In this document: piece by piece, positions 51,218 to 60,883 of the stretch
Layout of the letters: each line of letters opens with the position of its first letter
Numbering within the stretch: the stretch's first letter is position 1
NCBI RefSeq assembly: GCF_003429085.1
Contig: NZ_QVTC01000007.1
Span: forward strand, 62,001-126,000
Reading direction: 5' to 3'
Origin: Bacillus sp. V59.32b
GTDB lineage: Bacteria; Bacillota; Bacilli; Bacillales; DSM-1321
Length of the DNA stretch: 64,000 nucleotides
Translations under genes and position numbers: made by a program
The notes under the pieces: model-generated
The model's input: only the letters and a program-made list of their open reading frames with translations
What the model was told of the DNA's origin: nothing
The model's database searches: none

Positions 51218-52144
51218 ATGATTCGACTGTACGGGGCCTTAGTCGGGCTTAGTTTGATTTGGGGATTATCGTTTGTTTTTATGAAGTGGCTGTTGGAGCC
51301 TGCGGGGGTGTGGGGTATCGTTTTTCTTCGCTGCTTGGCCGGGGCCATCATCCTGCTTCCAGTTTTATGGTGGAAACGTAAGGAGATAAACTGGAAGTTA
51401 CCATGGAAAGCATTGGTCCTTGTAGGAATTTTCAATTGCGGCTTGGCCTGGGGATTGATTCCCTTGAGCGAAACAGTAATAAACAGCACGACCGCTTCCA
51501 TTCTTAACGCAACGACGCCGATCTGGACGGGACTTATTGGATTTATTCTATTTTCGTATGTTCTTAGCGGCCGTCAGTGGATTGGAATCCTTATCGGATT
51601 TTTCGGGATACTCGTGTTAATGGATTTTCAATTTGGACAGCTTTTCGGACAGGATTTCGTCGGGGTTGGAACGATGTTGCTAGCCGCTATTTGCTATGGG
51701 TTTGCCGGTCAATTTACGAAACGATTCTTAACTGGCACCGGTGTATTAGTCATAACAACATTTACTTTACTAACTGGTGCGGTTATCGGTTTCATCGGTA
51801 TGCTGCTTACGGAGCCGATTAAGCTAGACATGTTGCTGGAGCCTTTACCTATATTCGCCATCATCGGCCTGGGCTGCTTTGGTTCAGGACTTGGGCAGCT
51901 TATCTATTTTTATATTAACACGAAGGGAAGTCCAGAACTGGCAGCAACCGTTACTTACCTGATTCCTGCGACCGCCATGATTTGGGGCTATGTCCTGCTT
52001 GGTGAGGCAATCACACCGAATTTAATCATCGGCTTGCTTATTATTTTCGTTGGGGTTTATCTTTCTTCGAGGAAGTCGGGGAAAAGTAGGGGAGACGATG
52101 CTTCAAAAAATAGAGACCAGGAAGCGGCTTTGCAGGCAAAATAA
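51218..52144 (+). CDS. EamA-family (DMT) permease
   Basis: A 308-residue ten-helix permease with two EamA repeats (SLIWGLSFVFMKWLLEPAGV; VGTMLLAAICYGFAGQFTKR) and the second-repeat signature SPELAATVTYLIPATAMIWG. The C terminus is a hydrophilic tail. Metabolite export is the usual role. The ATG follows GAAGGGAATAAATC. A terminator follows immediately. Confidence 0.88.
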   Translation: MIRLYGALVGLSLIWGLSFVFMKWLLEPAGVWGIVFLRCLAGAIILLPVLWWKRKEINWKLPWKALVLVGIFNCGLAWGLIPLSETVINSTTASILNATTPIWTGLIGFILFSYVLSGRQWIGILIGFFGILVLMDFQFGQLFGQDFVGVGTMLLAAICYGFAGQFTKRFLTGTGVLVITTFTLLTGAVIGFIGMLLTEPIKLDMLLEPLPIFAIIGLGCFGSGLGQLIYFYINTKGSPELAATVTYLIPATAMIWGYVLLGEAITPNLIIGLLIIFVGVYLSSRKSGKSRGDDASKNRDQEAALQAK

Positions 52145-52150
52145 TGAAGG

Positions 52151-52187
52151 CAGTCCCCATTTACAACACGGGGACTGTTCTTTTTTC
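52151..52187 (+). terminator. Terminator of the EamA gene
   Basis: CAGTCCCC / GGGGACTG stem with TTCTTTTTTC, just after the stop. Confidence 0.82.
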
Positions 52188-52190
52188 TAG

Positions 52191-52340
52191 TTACCGTTTG
52201 ACCGGGTTAGCCTGATACGGATTACAGCCGATGGATTTTCTAATTTCGTTCGTAATTTGAGGTAGTTTGGTAACGCTTTCATTTATCTGCGATAATTGAA
52301 ACTTAACACTGCCGTCGTAATAAACCGGTTTCTTTTCCAC
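52191..52340 (-). CDS. Small 49-residue protein, unknown
   Basis: On the minus strand AAGGAG lies 8 bases before a GTG at 52340. The frame encodes MEKKPVYYDGSVKFQLSQ, then NESVTKLPQITNEIRKSIG and CNPYQANPVKR. It is soluble and basic at the end with a single Cys. The good ribosome site and reasonable composition argue for a gene; I know no relative. Confidence 0.45.
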   Translation of the reverse strand: MEKKPVYYDGSVKFQLSQINESVTKLPQITNEIRKSIGCNPYQANPVKR

Positions 52341-52631
52341 AGGACCATCTCCTTAGTTTTAATTATACAATTTAATTATAAGTCTTTTGAACTATAAAAC
52401 AACATAATTCCAAAATTTATAATATTTAAATTAAATAGTAATGAAGGGTGTTTAAATGAGAAGATTAGCAAAACGGCTAAGATATTAATAATAGTGTGGG
52501 TTATCATTAAATGATATTTCCTTGAAAATCCATTTTTCTGTGAGTAAGATGGATATAGCAATGGTATTTGGTAAATAAAAAACGAAATAGAAAGACAAAA
52601 ACTATCTGTTCAACAGGAGTGGAGGATGTTT

Positions 52632-53762
52632 ATGAAGATCGTCATAGCCCCGGATTCTTTTAAAGAAAGCTTGACGTCCATGGAAGTGTGCCATGCTGTT
52701 GAGAATGGCTTCCGAAAAATTTTTCCTTCTTCTGACTATGTGAAGATCCCGATTGGTGACGGTGGTGAGGGTACCGTTCAATCCCTTGCTGATGGAACGG
52801 ACGGCAGACTAGTGAGCTTGTCTGTTACAGGGCCGCTTGGAAATAAAGTAGATGGCTTCTATGGAATTTCAGGAGACGGTCAAACGGCCTTCATTGAAAT
52901 GGCGGCCGCCTCAGGTCTTCATTTGGTGCCAAAGGAGCAAAGAAATCCGCTGCTTACCACGACGAGGGGGACAGGAGAGTTAATTTTTGATGCTTTAAAT
53001 CGCGATGTTAAGCAAATTATTTTAGGGCTCGGCGGATCAGCTACAAACGATGGCGGTGTTGGTATGGCAGCCGCTTTAGGAGTGAAGTTTTTCAATAAGG
53101 CGGACGAAGAAATCCCGCCACAAGCTGATCATCTAAATGATTTATACCGTATAGATATTTCTAAATTGGATGTACGCTTAAAAGACATAAAAGTTGAAGC
53201 CGCCTGTGACGTCATGAGTCCGCTTGTAGGTGAAAAGGGAGCTTCTGCCGTTTTTGGTCCCCAAAAAGGGGCAACGGAAAAAATGATAAAAATCCTAGAC
53301 AAAAATCTACACAACTATGCCGAAGTAGTAGAGAACTGCTTACACGTGTCCATAAAAGATCTACCTGGCGCTGGAGCAGGAGGCGGTTTAGGAGCGGGAG
53401 TGCTAGCTTTTCTAAACGGAGAATTGAAAAAGGGAATTGATATTGTATTAGATTTTACGAATTTTGAACAACTGGTAAACGATGCGGATCTGGTCATAAC
53501 AGGAGAAGGTCAGATTGATTCGCAAACGATTTATGGCAAAGCTCCGATTGGGGTAGCTAAAAGAGCAAAAAAATATGATATTCCGGTTATCGCGATTGCG
53601 GGATCTATCGGTTCCAATTATGAAGCGGTGTATGATCATGGAATTGATGCTGTTTTCAGCATTGTGAATGAGATTACAACGTTGGAGGCTTCACTTGAAA
53701 ATGGAAAGTTGAATATGGAAAAAACAGCAGAAAACGTGGCAAGGCTGCTTCGCATTAAATGA
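52632..53762 (+). CDS. Glycerate kinase
   Basis: A 376-residue glycerate kinase of the GlxK/GarK family. Typical landmarks are KIVIAPDSFKESLTSMEVCH at the start, IPIGDGGEGTVQSL, LGLGGSATNDGGVGMAAALG and GAGAGGGLGAGVLAFLNG. It phosphorylates D-glycerate, giving 2-phosphoglycerate in this family. The start at 52632 is 6 bases after GGAGG. The hydroxyacid dehydrogenase 210 bases downstream would supply glycerate from hydroxypyruvate or exchange glyoxylate and glycolate, forming a small glycerate-salvage module. Confidence 0.92.
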   Translation: MKIVIAPDSFKESLTSMEVCHAVENGFRKIFPSSDYVKIPIGDGGEGTVQSLADGTDGRLVSLSVTGPLGNKVDGFYGISGDGQTAFIEMAAASGLHLVPKEQRNPLLTTTRGTGELIFDALNRDVKQIILGLGGSATNDGGVGMAAALGVKFFNKADEEIPPQADHLNDLYRIDISKLDVRLKDIKVEAACDVMSPLVGEKGASAVFGPQKGATEKMIKILDKNLHNYAEVVENCLHVSIKDLPGAGAGGGLGAGVLAFLNGELKKGIDIVLDFTNFEQLVNDADLVITGEGQIDSQTIYGKAPIGVAKRAKKYDIPVIAIAGSIGSNYEAVYDHGIDAVFSIVNEITTLEASLENGKLNMEKTAENVARLLRIK

Positions 53763-53972
53763 AGTAATCAACTTGATTATTTGAAATTGTCAAACATAAG
53801 ATGCCTAAAATAAATGGGTACTGAAGATATCAGCGATTATTATTTTTTTAGCGCTGTTATTTAAATTTAAGAGATATTACAAAAATCTAGCAGTCCAAAA
53901 TATGTTCTTGAGAGAAAAGGGTTGTGAAGTCTTAAGAAATTCAACGTCTTTCATAAACAGTGGGGGAAGTAA

Positions 53973-54953
53973 ATGAAACCAAAAGTGTATATTACAAGAA
54001 AAATTCCTGAACCGTTCGTAAAGCAAATCAGCGAGATCTGTGACGTCCGAATGTGGCAAGAAGAAGAAACGCCCGTACCGTATGAAATCTTGGAAGAAGA
54101 AATAAAGGATGTTGATGGTTTGCTCAGTTTGCTAACCGAAACGATTGATGATTCCTTGATTAAAAAAGCCAAAAATCTTAAGATTATCGCTAATATGGCT
54201 GTAGGCTACAATAATATAGATGTAAAAAGCGCGACAGATCATGGCATCATGGTCACGAATACTCCAGGTGTATTAACCGAGACGACAGCTGATCTGACCT
54301 TCGCCCTCTTAATGGCAACCGCCCGCCGCCTGGTAGAGGCTTCCGATTATTTAAGAAAAGGGGAATGGAAAACTTGGTCGCCCATGCAGATGACCGGCCA
54401 AGACATTTATGGAGCCACTTTAGGCATTATCGGATTAGGCAGGATTGGAGAGGCATTGGTAAAAAGGGCTAAGGGTTTTGATATGGATGTTCTTTACTTT
54501 AACCGAAGCAGAAAATATGAACAAGAGAATGAATTAGGCATAATATATAGCTCGCTTGAAAACCTGTTAAAAGTCTCCGATTTTGTATGTATTATGGTTC
54601 CGTATAGTCCGGAGACTCAAAATTTAATTGACGCTGAACAGCTTTCTTTGATGAAGGAGACGGCGGTGCTGATTAATACGGCAAGGGGCGGGATTGTTAA
54701 TGAAATTGCATTATATGAAGCCTTAAAAAACAAGAAAATTTGGGGAGCAGGTTTAGATGTCTTTGAAAATGAGCCTGTCTCTTTAGATCATCCGCTTCTG
54801 ACCTTGCAGAATGTCGTAACCCTTCCGCATATCGGGAGCGCCAGTATAGCGACAAGAATGAAAATGGCGGACCTTGCTGTAACGAATTTGATTGCTGGTT
54901 TGCAGGATGGAAAGCCTAAAAATCTGGTAAATGATATCGGGGTTAAGAACTAG
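53973..54953 (+). CDS. D-2-hydroxyacid dehydrogenase (glyoxylate/hydroxypyruvate reductase)
   Basis: A 326-residue NAD(P)-dependent dehydrogenase of the D-isomer family. NAD motif ATLGIIGLGRIGEALVKRA; active-site Arg in INTARGGIVNEIALYEALK; Glu in DVFENEPVSLDHPLL; His in LPHIGSASIATR. The sequence pattern with RKIPEPFVKQISEICDVRMW at the start is that of glyoxylate/hydroxypyruvate reductases (GyaR type). The glycerate kinase neighbour supports hydroxypyruvate-glycerate chemistry. GTGGGGGAAG precedes the ATG. Confidence 0.9.
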   Translation: MKPKVYITRKIPEPFVKQISEICDVRMWQEEETPVPYEILEEEIKDVDGLLSLLTETIDDSLIKKAKNLKIIANMAVGYNNIDVKSATDHGIMVTNTPGVLTETTADLTFALLMATARRLVEASDYLRKGEWKTWSPMQMTGQDIYGATLGIIGLGRIGEALVKRAKGFDMDVLYFNRSRKYEQENELGIIYSSLENLLKVSDFVCIMVPYSPETQNLIDAEQLSLMKETAVLINTARGGIVNEIALYEALKNKKIWGAGLDVFENEPVSLDHPLLTLQNVVTLPHIGSASIATRMKMADLAVTNLIAGLQDGKPKNLVNDIGVKN

Positions 54954-54974
54954 ATATACTAATAAACGTATTTA

Positions 54975-55013
54975 AACAACCGCTGGGCATTATTTAGCGG
55001 TTGTTATTATTTT
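54975..55013 (+). terminator. Terminator of the hydroxyacid dehydrogenase gene
   Basis: AACAACCGCT / AGCGGTTGTT with an 11-base loop and ATTATTTT. Confidence 0.8.
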
Positions 55014-55145
55014 ACAAATTCAGAATCTATCAGGCCCTTGAATTTTTGATATTTACAAGAAAAATTACGATAACTCATCATATATTTGGAAATACATGCT
55101 AATATATAATATGTTAATGACCAGTTCAGTCGTAATGGAGGGGGA

Positions 55146-56180
55146 ATGAAAGTGCCTGAACTTCAAGTTGATCACATTATAAAAGAAACGGCAAATCGAA
55201 TCGGTTTTTCAGGTGTGATAGCAGTGAAAGCCAAAAATGAAATAATCTTCCATTCAGCTTATGGCTATGCCAACAGAGCAGAAGAAATTTTGAATACAAC
55301 GGATACCCGTTTCGGCATTGCGTCGGGTTGTAAGCTGTTCACAGCCATAGCAATTTGCCAATTAGTTGAAAAAGAAACGATTTCTTTTGAGACGAAGATC
55401 AAGGACTGTCTAGATATTGATTTTCCTCATTTTGATGAAGACATAACTGTACATCATTTGTTAACTCATACTTCTGGAATTGCAGACTATTTTGATGAAG
55501 ACGAAATGGATGATTTTGAAGAACTCTGGAAGGAAAGACCGATGTACTTATTGCAGAAACCATTAGATTTTCTGCCGATGATTCAATATAATAAGATGAA
55601 ATTCTCACCCGGGGAAAAATTCCATTATAATAATGCAGGGTTTATTTTACTTGGGTTAATCATTGAACAGGTAACGGGCGAACGTTTTACTGATTATGTA
55701 GAACGTAAGATTTTCAGACTTTGCAATATGCAGGTGTCCGGATATTTTTCAATGGATAATCTTCCAAAGAATACGGCTTATGGCTATATCGAGAATGAAC
55801 ATGAAGGAACGTGGCGAACGAATGTTTATAGCATTCCGATTAAAGGCGGAGCGGATGGCGGGGCATACATAACAGCATCAGATATGCTGAAACTATGGGA
55901 AGGGTTACTTTCCAATAAGTTATTAAATTTTGAGTATACACAAATACTTTTGAAACCTCATATTTGTGTAAAAGATGAGCAGTTCTATGGGTACGGCATA
56001 TGGGTCAAGAAACGAAACAATGATATTTTCAAGTACCATGTGATGGGATATGATCCAGGTGTTAGCTTCAATTCCTCTTTCTACCCTGGTTCTGAAACCG
56101 TACTCGTAGTAACGTCAAATAAAGGTGAAGGCCCTTTCGAAATGATGAGTGCGATAGAAAACAGTCTGATTACAGATTAA
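55146..56180 (+). CDS. Serine hydrolase, beta-lactamase (class C/PBP4*) family
   Basis: A 344-residue serine beta-lactamase-like enzyme without a signal peptide, so cytoplasmic. The SxxK nucleophile is Ser60-Gly-Cys-Lys63 and the YxN motif is Tyr161-Asn-Asn163 in KFHYNNAGF; TVHHLLTHTSGIADY is the usual family block. The third motif is weak (MGYDPGVSF). These enzymes are esterases or peptidases with varied substrates. The ribosome site GGAGGGGG favours either this ATG or a GTG six bases on. Confidence 0.87.
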   Translation: MKVPELQVDHIIKETANRIGFSGVIAVKAKNEIIFHSAYGYANRAEEILNTTDTRFGIASGCKLFTAIAICQLVEKETISFETKIKDCLDIDFPHFDEDITVHHLLTHTSGIADYFDEDEMDDFEELWKERPMYLLQKPLDFLPMIQYNKMKFSPGEKFHYNNAGFILLGLIIEQVTGERFTDYVERKIFRLCNMQVSGYFSMDNLPKNTAYGYIENEHEGTWRTNVYSIPIKGGADGGAYITASDMLKLWEGLLSNKLLNFEYTQILLKPHICVKDEQFYGYGIWVKKRNNDIFKYHVMGYDPGVSFNSSFYPGSETVLVVTSNKGEGPFEMMSAIENSLITD

Positions 56181-56216
56181 TTATAGTTGGACTTGAGACT
56201 TATAACTGGATTATGA

Positions 56217-56336
56217 GATATATGATCGAAATCTAAAATATATGACCGATACTGGATATATCACCAAAAGTCGAGAAATATCAACGAAATCGGTGATATA
56301 TCATCGGAATCTTAGATATATCACCGAGATCTTAGC
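56217..56336 (+). repeat. 20-base tandem repeat array, six degenerate copies
   Basis: Six adjoining units of about 20 bases with consensus GATATATCACCGAAATCTTA (for example GATATATCATCGGAATCTTA at 56295 and GATATATCACCGAGATCTTA at 56315). Units abut without spacers. They lie between the serine hydrolase stop and its terminator. They could bind a protein, form RNA structure, or merely be slippage products. Confidence 0.85.
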
Positions 56337-56377
56337 TGACAAATGAATTCTACCAGAAACGATGCTGTCTTAATCCA

Positions 56378-56407
56378 GCCGCTGATGATTCAGCGGTTGT
56401 TTTCTTT
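56378..56407 (+). terminator. Terminator of the serine hydrolase gene
   Basis: CCGCTGA / TCAGCGG hairpin followed by TTGTTTTCTTT. It overlaps the last codons of the convergent YndM-like gene. Confidence 0.7.
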
Positions 56408-56839
56408 ATCCCGCACGTCCTGATCTTCAGCAAATTCTGTCCCATAAGCCAGTTTTCGGTTAAGGGTGCCTTGCTGTCTTTCGTTCGCTGCAATTTCCGA
56501 TGAATCGCTGAGCAAATAACGATGCACAAAAACTTCCACAGCCGTAATCAAGGTTGCTGATATAATGCTTCCCCAGGCGATTTGCAAATAGTTATCGAGA
56601 AGGATAGCCCCGAAGATCCACACGCTCACATAGATTAAAAGAAAATCAATTGCAGTCGCTGCTCTCTGTCCGAAATGCGGCAATACGATTCGGTCTCCAA
56701 CTATATAAGAAACAATAGTGGCGAAAAGACTAAAGGAAAGGATATCCAGAAAAGTCGCATCAAAGAAAAGATCCAAGCCAATCGCGAAAGAAATTACACA
56801 GGTTATAAATTTTACAAATAATGCGGTTGCATATTTCAA
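56390..56839 (-). CDS. DUF2512 (YndM-like) membrane protein
   Basis: A 149-residue protein with four membrane helices in the first 110 residues (ALFVKFITCVISFAIGLDLF; FLLIYVSVWIFGAILLDNYL) and a charged cytoplasmic tail (RQQGTLNRKLAYGTEFAEDQ). This is the DUF2512/YndM family of spore-forming bacilli; the function is unknown. TTG at 56839 is favoured because TGGAGG is 8 bases upstream; the ATG five codons earlier overlaps that site. Confidence 0.82.
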   Translation of the reverse strand: MKYATALFVKFITCVISFAIGLDLFFDATFLDILSFSLFATIVSYIVGDRIVLPHFGQRAATAIDFLLIYVSVWIFGAILLDNYLQIAWGSIISATLITAVEVFVHRYLLSDSSEIAANERQQGTLNRKLAYGTEFAEDQDVRDKENNR

Positions 56840-57061
56840 GATCAGAACCTCCATTTTTCTATCTAGTTTGCATCAAAACATGATTTATAAACTTTAATGC
56901 CCAAATATCTTGATAAAGAAATGTGAAACTTTTCTAGAGGATTAGCAGTCCCATTATTATTTCTACCATTATTTCTCACTATTAAAAATTTTTATAACTG
57001 TTTATAAAAGGAAATGGAGCAATGTTGTCGAAATTCTTAAAGATAATCTAATAAGGGGCTA

Positions 57062-60000
57062 ATGCGTATGCGATCCATAAATATTATTGATGAAATGGAC
57101 CTGTTATTGTTAGAGCATATCCCTGCAGTAACAGCTGCTATAAATGAAATCGGTGAAATTATCTACTTAAATAAAAAGGCTATTGACTTCTTTGCTATAA
57201 AAAACATGGATGATCAAGGATTTCCTTTTGTCAACGAAGCGGACGAGGAATATCTCCTCACAACCATTCGAAATGAAAAAGAGACAGAAAAAAATTCAAA
57301 AGAAATTCAAATCAATATAAACGGCGAGATGAAGTGGGTAACTTTTCAGCATTCTGTAATTAAGCTAAAACAACATGACAATTGCTATCTACTTACTTTC
57401 TTTGACATTACGGCTTATAAAAAAACTGATTCGTTCTTGAACATAAAGAAAAAAATCACAAGAATGATTGTAAAGGGTGCGTCCTTGCCATACGTTTTAA
57501 ATAAGCTGTCTATCTTCGTTGAAGAACTGTTGCATAAGGAGTTCCATACCGGGGTTTTGTTCCTGGATAAGTCGAAAGAGCATTTGCATGTTGCCGCTTC
57601 TCCCACACTCCCGCAGGCATTTATTAATCGTATTAATGGAATTAAGGTGTCACCCACTCTCGGTTCATGCGGGCCCGCGATTATTAAGAAAAAGATGGTC
57701 GTTTGTTCAGACGTTACAACCGATCCAAATTGGGAAGAGTTTAAGGATGTAGCACTTGAGATTGGTATCCGCTCGTCCTGGTCTTTTCCAATCATATTGG
57801 ATAATGTGGTGATTGGGGCATTTACGATGTATCATTCTAAATCATATTCTCCAACAGAGTTTGAGGAAAAAGTGTTAGAGATGTGTTCCTATTTAATTGG
57901 ACTTGCGGCGGAAAGGGATAAAGGCAGAAAGGCTGTCGAATCCTATGCTGAACAATCGCTGCTGACCCTGGCTAATTCGATACAGGATATTGTAATATTC
58001 AAAGATCGAAAAGGAAATTGGATAGAAACGAACGATTCACTCAAAGAGATTTTGAAGGTTGATAAAAATTGTCATGCTGGTAAAAATGATGAGGAGATCA
58101 TGGATGTTTTTCCTGAAAATGAATCATTTTTTCATGAAATTAAAACATTGACCGATAATACGCTTGAACATAATCAACCGTGCCAAAAAGAGGTTACGAT
58201 TGCGGATCAGGGAAGTAAGCGAATTTATGACATTAAGACAGCCATATTACAAGATACAAAAGGTGTTTTGCTTATCGGCAGAGACGTTACCGAAAAGACA
58301 AGAATCAATGATGAGTTAGTAATTACTAAAATGGAACTGGAAAACACATTAAAACTCCAAAAAGCAATCATCTGCAAGTTTGTGAAAAGCGGGAATACGT
58401 TTAAGATTACAATGGCAAAAGGAGACGGGTTGCGTAACATTGATCTGAATGAAAACAAAATACTTGGAAGGACCCTGGAAGAGGTATACCCACCGGACCA
58501 GTTAACACAAAAATTGGAGTACCTTGAAAGGGCATGGAGCGGTGAAGAACTGCTATATGAGGATCAATTATTTGGCAATTATTTTCTTTCATCCCTTAAA
58601 CCAATATACAAGAATAAGAAGACTAAAGAAATCATCATGACAGCGATGGATATTACCGGCTTTAAAACGATGGAACAAAAGCTTAAAGAGAGTGAGAGGC
58701 GTTACCATTCGCTTCTGAAAAACAGCCCGGATGCGATTTACTATGAAAATACGGATGGCGTAGTAATAGAAGCCAACAAGGCCGTTGAAAAAATCACTGG
58801 TTACAAAGTAAAAGAAATCCTAAACCGACCTTATCAGGATTTTATCGATGCTGATTATTACGACCATTCGACTTTTTATTTCAGACAAGTGCTTGATGGA
58901 GTTCCCCAGCGCTATGAATCCGCTCTTATAACTAAATCCGGTGAGAAATCTTACGTCTCAGTGACATCGATTCCCGTTTTTGAAAACAAAAATGTGGTCG
59001 GCGTATTCGGTATGGCAAAAGATATCACCCACGAAAAAAAGATAGTCGAAAAACTGAGAAATACGAAAGAACAATTAGAATCATTTATCGAGAACACATC
59101 TGATTCGATTATCATCATGGATTTAAATGGTACGATTTTAAGTGTCAACAAGGCATTTGAAAAAATGTTTGGCTGGAGTAAATCAGAAGTCAAAGGCAAG
59201 GATATTGAAATCATCCAACGTGATCGAAAGCATGAATTTAACAAATATATTCAAACTATTACTCAAGGGCTCAGTTTAAGTGATTGGGAAACAATCCGCT
59301 ACCATAAGCTCGGACATGCCCTTGATATCAGTCTGTCAGTTGGCCCGATTCGAGACAAACAGGGAAATATTATTGCCCTCTCATCAATTATCAGAGACAT
59401 TACTGACCGAAAGAAAACGGAAGATCTCTTGCGGACAGCAGAACAGCTAGCCGTGATTGGTCAGCTCGCCGCAGGGGTTGCGCACGAAATCCGGAATCCA
59501 TTGACATCTCTCAACGGGTTTCTCCAGCTTATTAATGAAATGATCGATAAAAAAGAGTACATTCATGTCATGCGAGACGAATTAAAACGAATTGAATTCA
59601 TTACGAGTGAATTCTTATCGCTTGCGAAACCTCATGTGAAGGTATTTCAAAAAAAAGACATCTCACAAATCGTGGATGGCGTCGTGAAAATCGCAGAGAT
59701 ACAAGGGGTGCTAAAGAATGTGGTCATCTATGCCGAACTTGAGGCGAACTTACCACTCATTGAATGCGATGAAAATCAGCTTAAACAAGTATTCCTGAAT
59801 ATCTTAAAAAATGCGATTGAATCAATGGAAGACGGTGGAGAAATATCCATTACGGCAAGACAAATAAACGGGTTTGTTCATATTGATTTCACAGATAACG
59901 GCTGTGGGATTCCTAAGGAAAGAATCAAGCGTATAGGTGAACCCTTTTACAGTACCAAAGAAAAAGGAACGGGACTCGGAATGATGATCAGCAAAAAAAT

Positions 60001-60088
60001 CATTAACGAACATAAAGGACAATTATTGATTGATAGCAGGGAAGGTATAGGGACAACGATTTCTATTCTATTGCCGATCATTTCATAG
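57062..60088 (+). CDS. Multi-PAS/GAF sensor histidine kinase
   Basis: A 1008-residue soluble kinase without membrane helices. Order: PAS (about 10-118), GAF (130-285), PAS (300-410), PAS-like (430-535), PAS (548-665), PAS (670-795), HisKA with phospho-acceptor His808 (GVAHEIRNPLTSLNGFLQL), HATPase with N box NILKNAIESMEDGGE, G1 DNGCGIPKE and G2 KGTGLGMMIS. The HisKA/HATPase part resembles the sporulation kinases KinA/KinE that feed the Spo0F phosphorelay. No response regulator is adjacent, which also fits a phosphorelay kinase. The GAF domain may bind a small ligand. Starts after GGGGCTA, a modest ribosome site. Confidence 0.92.
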   Translation: MRMRSINIIDEMDLLLLEHIPAVTAAINEIGEIIYLNKKAIDFFAIKNMDDQGFPFVNEADEEYLLTTIRNEKETEKNSKEIQININGEMKWVTFQHSVIKLKQHDNCYLLTFFDITAYKKTDSFLNIKKKITRMIVKGASLPYVLNKLSIFVEELLHKEFHTGVLFLDKSKEHLHVAASPTLPQAFINRINGIKVSPTLGSCGPAIIKKKMVVCSDVTTDPNWEEFKDVALEIGIRSSWSFPIILDNVVIGAFTMYHSKSYSPTEFEEKVLEMCSYLIGLAAERDKGRKAVESYAEQSLLTLANSIQDIVIFKDRKGNWIETNDSLKEILKVDKNCHAGKNDEEIMDVFPENESFFHEIKTLTDNTLEHNQPCQKEVTIADQGSKRIYDIKTAILQDTKGVLLIGRDVTEKTRINDELVITKMELENTLKLQKAIICKFVKSGNTFKITMAKGDGLRNIDLNENKILGRTLEEVYPPDQLTQKLEYLERAWSGEELLYEDQLFGNYFLSSLKPIYKNKKTKEIIMTAMDITGFKTMEQKLKESERRYHSLLKNSPDAIYYENTDGVVIEANKAVEKITGYKVKEILNRPYQDFIDADYYDHSTFYFRQVLDGVPQRYESALITKSGEKSYVSVTSIPVFENKNVVGVFGMAKDITHEKKIVEKLRNTKEQLESFIENTSDSIIIMDLNGTILSVNKAFEKMFGWSKSEVKGKDIEIIQRDRKHEFNKYIQTITQGLSLSDWETIRYHKLGHALDISLSVGPIRDKQGNIIALSSIIRDITDRKKTEDLLRTAEQLAVIGQLAAGVAHEIRNPLTSLNGFLQLINEMIDKKEYIHVMRDELKRIEFITSEFLSLAKPHVKVFQKKDISQIVDGVVKIAEIQGVLKNVVIYAELEANLPLIECDENQLKQVFLNILKNAIESMEDGGEISITARQINGFVHIDFTDNGCGIPKERIKRIGEPFYSTKEKGTGLGMMISKKIINEHKGQLLIDSREGIGTTISILLPIIS

Positions 60089-60094
60089 TAGAGT

Positions 60095-60125
60095 AAAAAG
60101 CCGATTCGTTTAGGATCGGCTTTTT
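60095..60125 (+). terminator. Terminator of the histidine kinase gene
   Basis: AAAAAGCCGAT / ATCGGCTTTTT stem, 7 bases after the stop. Confidence 0.88.
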
Positions 60126-60258
60126 AGATTTATTAAATAGATTAAGTTTTATGTTAAATATTTCACAAAGTATTTACATTTATTTAACAAATAAAATAAT
60201 TATTCATCTATAATAAAAGTGTGAGATATTCCATTATTTTCTGAAAGGATGAGACCAA

Positions 60259-60883
60259 ATGGCCAAAGTATTATATGTCAAAGCAAATCCGAAGGCTGAT
60301 GAATATTCCTATTCTTCAAGACTGGCGAACGCCCTTCTTAGAGGAATATCAGAAGCACCATCCAGAAGATGAAATTGTAAAGCTGGATCTCTATAAAGCG
60401 GAAATTCCGTTCCTCGATGTGGATGTCTTCAGCGCGTGGGGTAATTTTGCTTCCCATGATGAATTGACAGAGATAGAGAAATCGAAAGCTCAGCATATGG
60501 ACCAGTTGACAACTCAATTTTTGGAAGCTGACAGAGTAATATTTTCAGCGCCATTTTGGAATCTTAGCTATCCTCCCATGCTGAGGGCTTATATCGATAC
60601 GATTTGCATTGCCGGTAAAACCTTCGAATATACAGAAAAGGGGCCGGTCGGACTCGTGCCGGACAAGCCAGTACTTTTAATAGAAGCAAGAGGCGGTATT
60701 TATTCGAAGGGCCCCGGCGCAGAAATGGAAAATTCCCAAAGGTACTTGAAGACGATCATGAACTTCATGGGAATACAGAACTTCACACCATTCATTATTG
60801 AGGGACTGCATCTTGATCCGACCAAAGCTGAAGATATTTATCAGGAAGCTGAGGAAAGAGTGAAAAAATTGGCAATCAATTAA
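60259..60883 (+). pseudogene. azoR: FMN-dependent NADH azoreductase, single-base frameshift
   Basis: The ATG at 60259 follows AAAGGATG and starts MAKVLYVKANPKADEYSYSS, a normal azoreductase opening with the FMN phosphate-binding S-x-S-x-S-R segment (SYSSRLANA). At CCC (60332-60334) one base too many shifts the frame; the rest, FLEEYQKHHPEDEIVKLDLY and then APFWNLSYPPMLRAYIDTIC to PFIIEGLHLDPT, continues in the next frame to 60883. The corrected protein has about 207 residues, a normal AzoR length. The enzyme reduces quinones and azo compounds with NADH. Confidence 0.87.

Noticed and set aside
56217-56336. CRISPR array
   Set aside because: Units are only about 20 bases, vary between copies and have no spacers; no cas genes are present.
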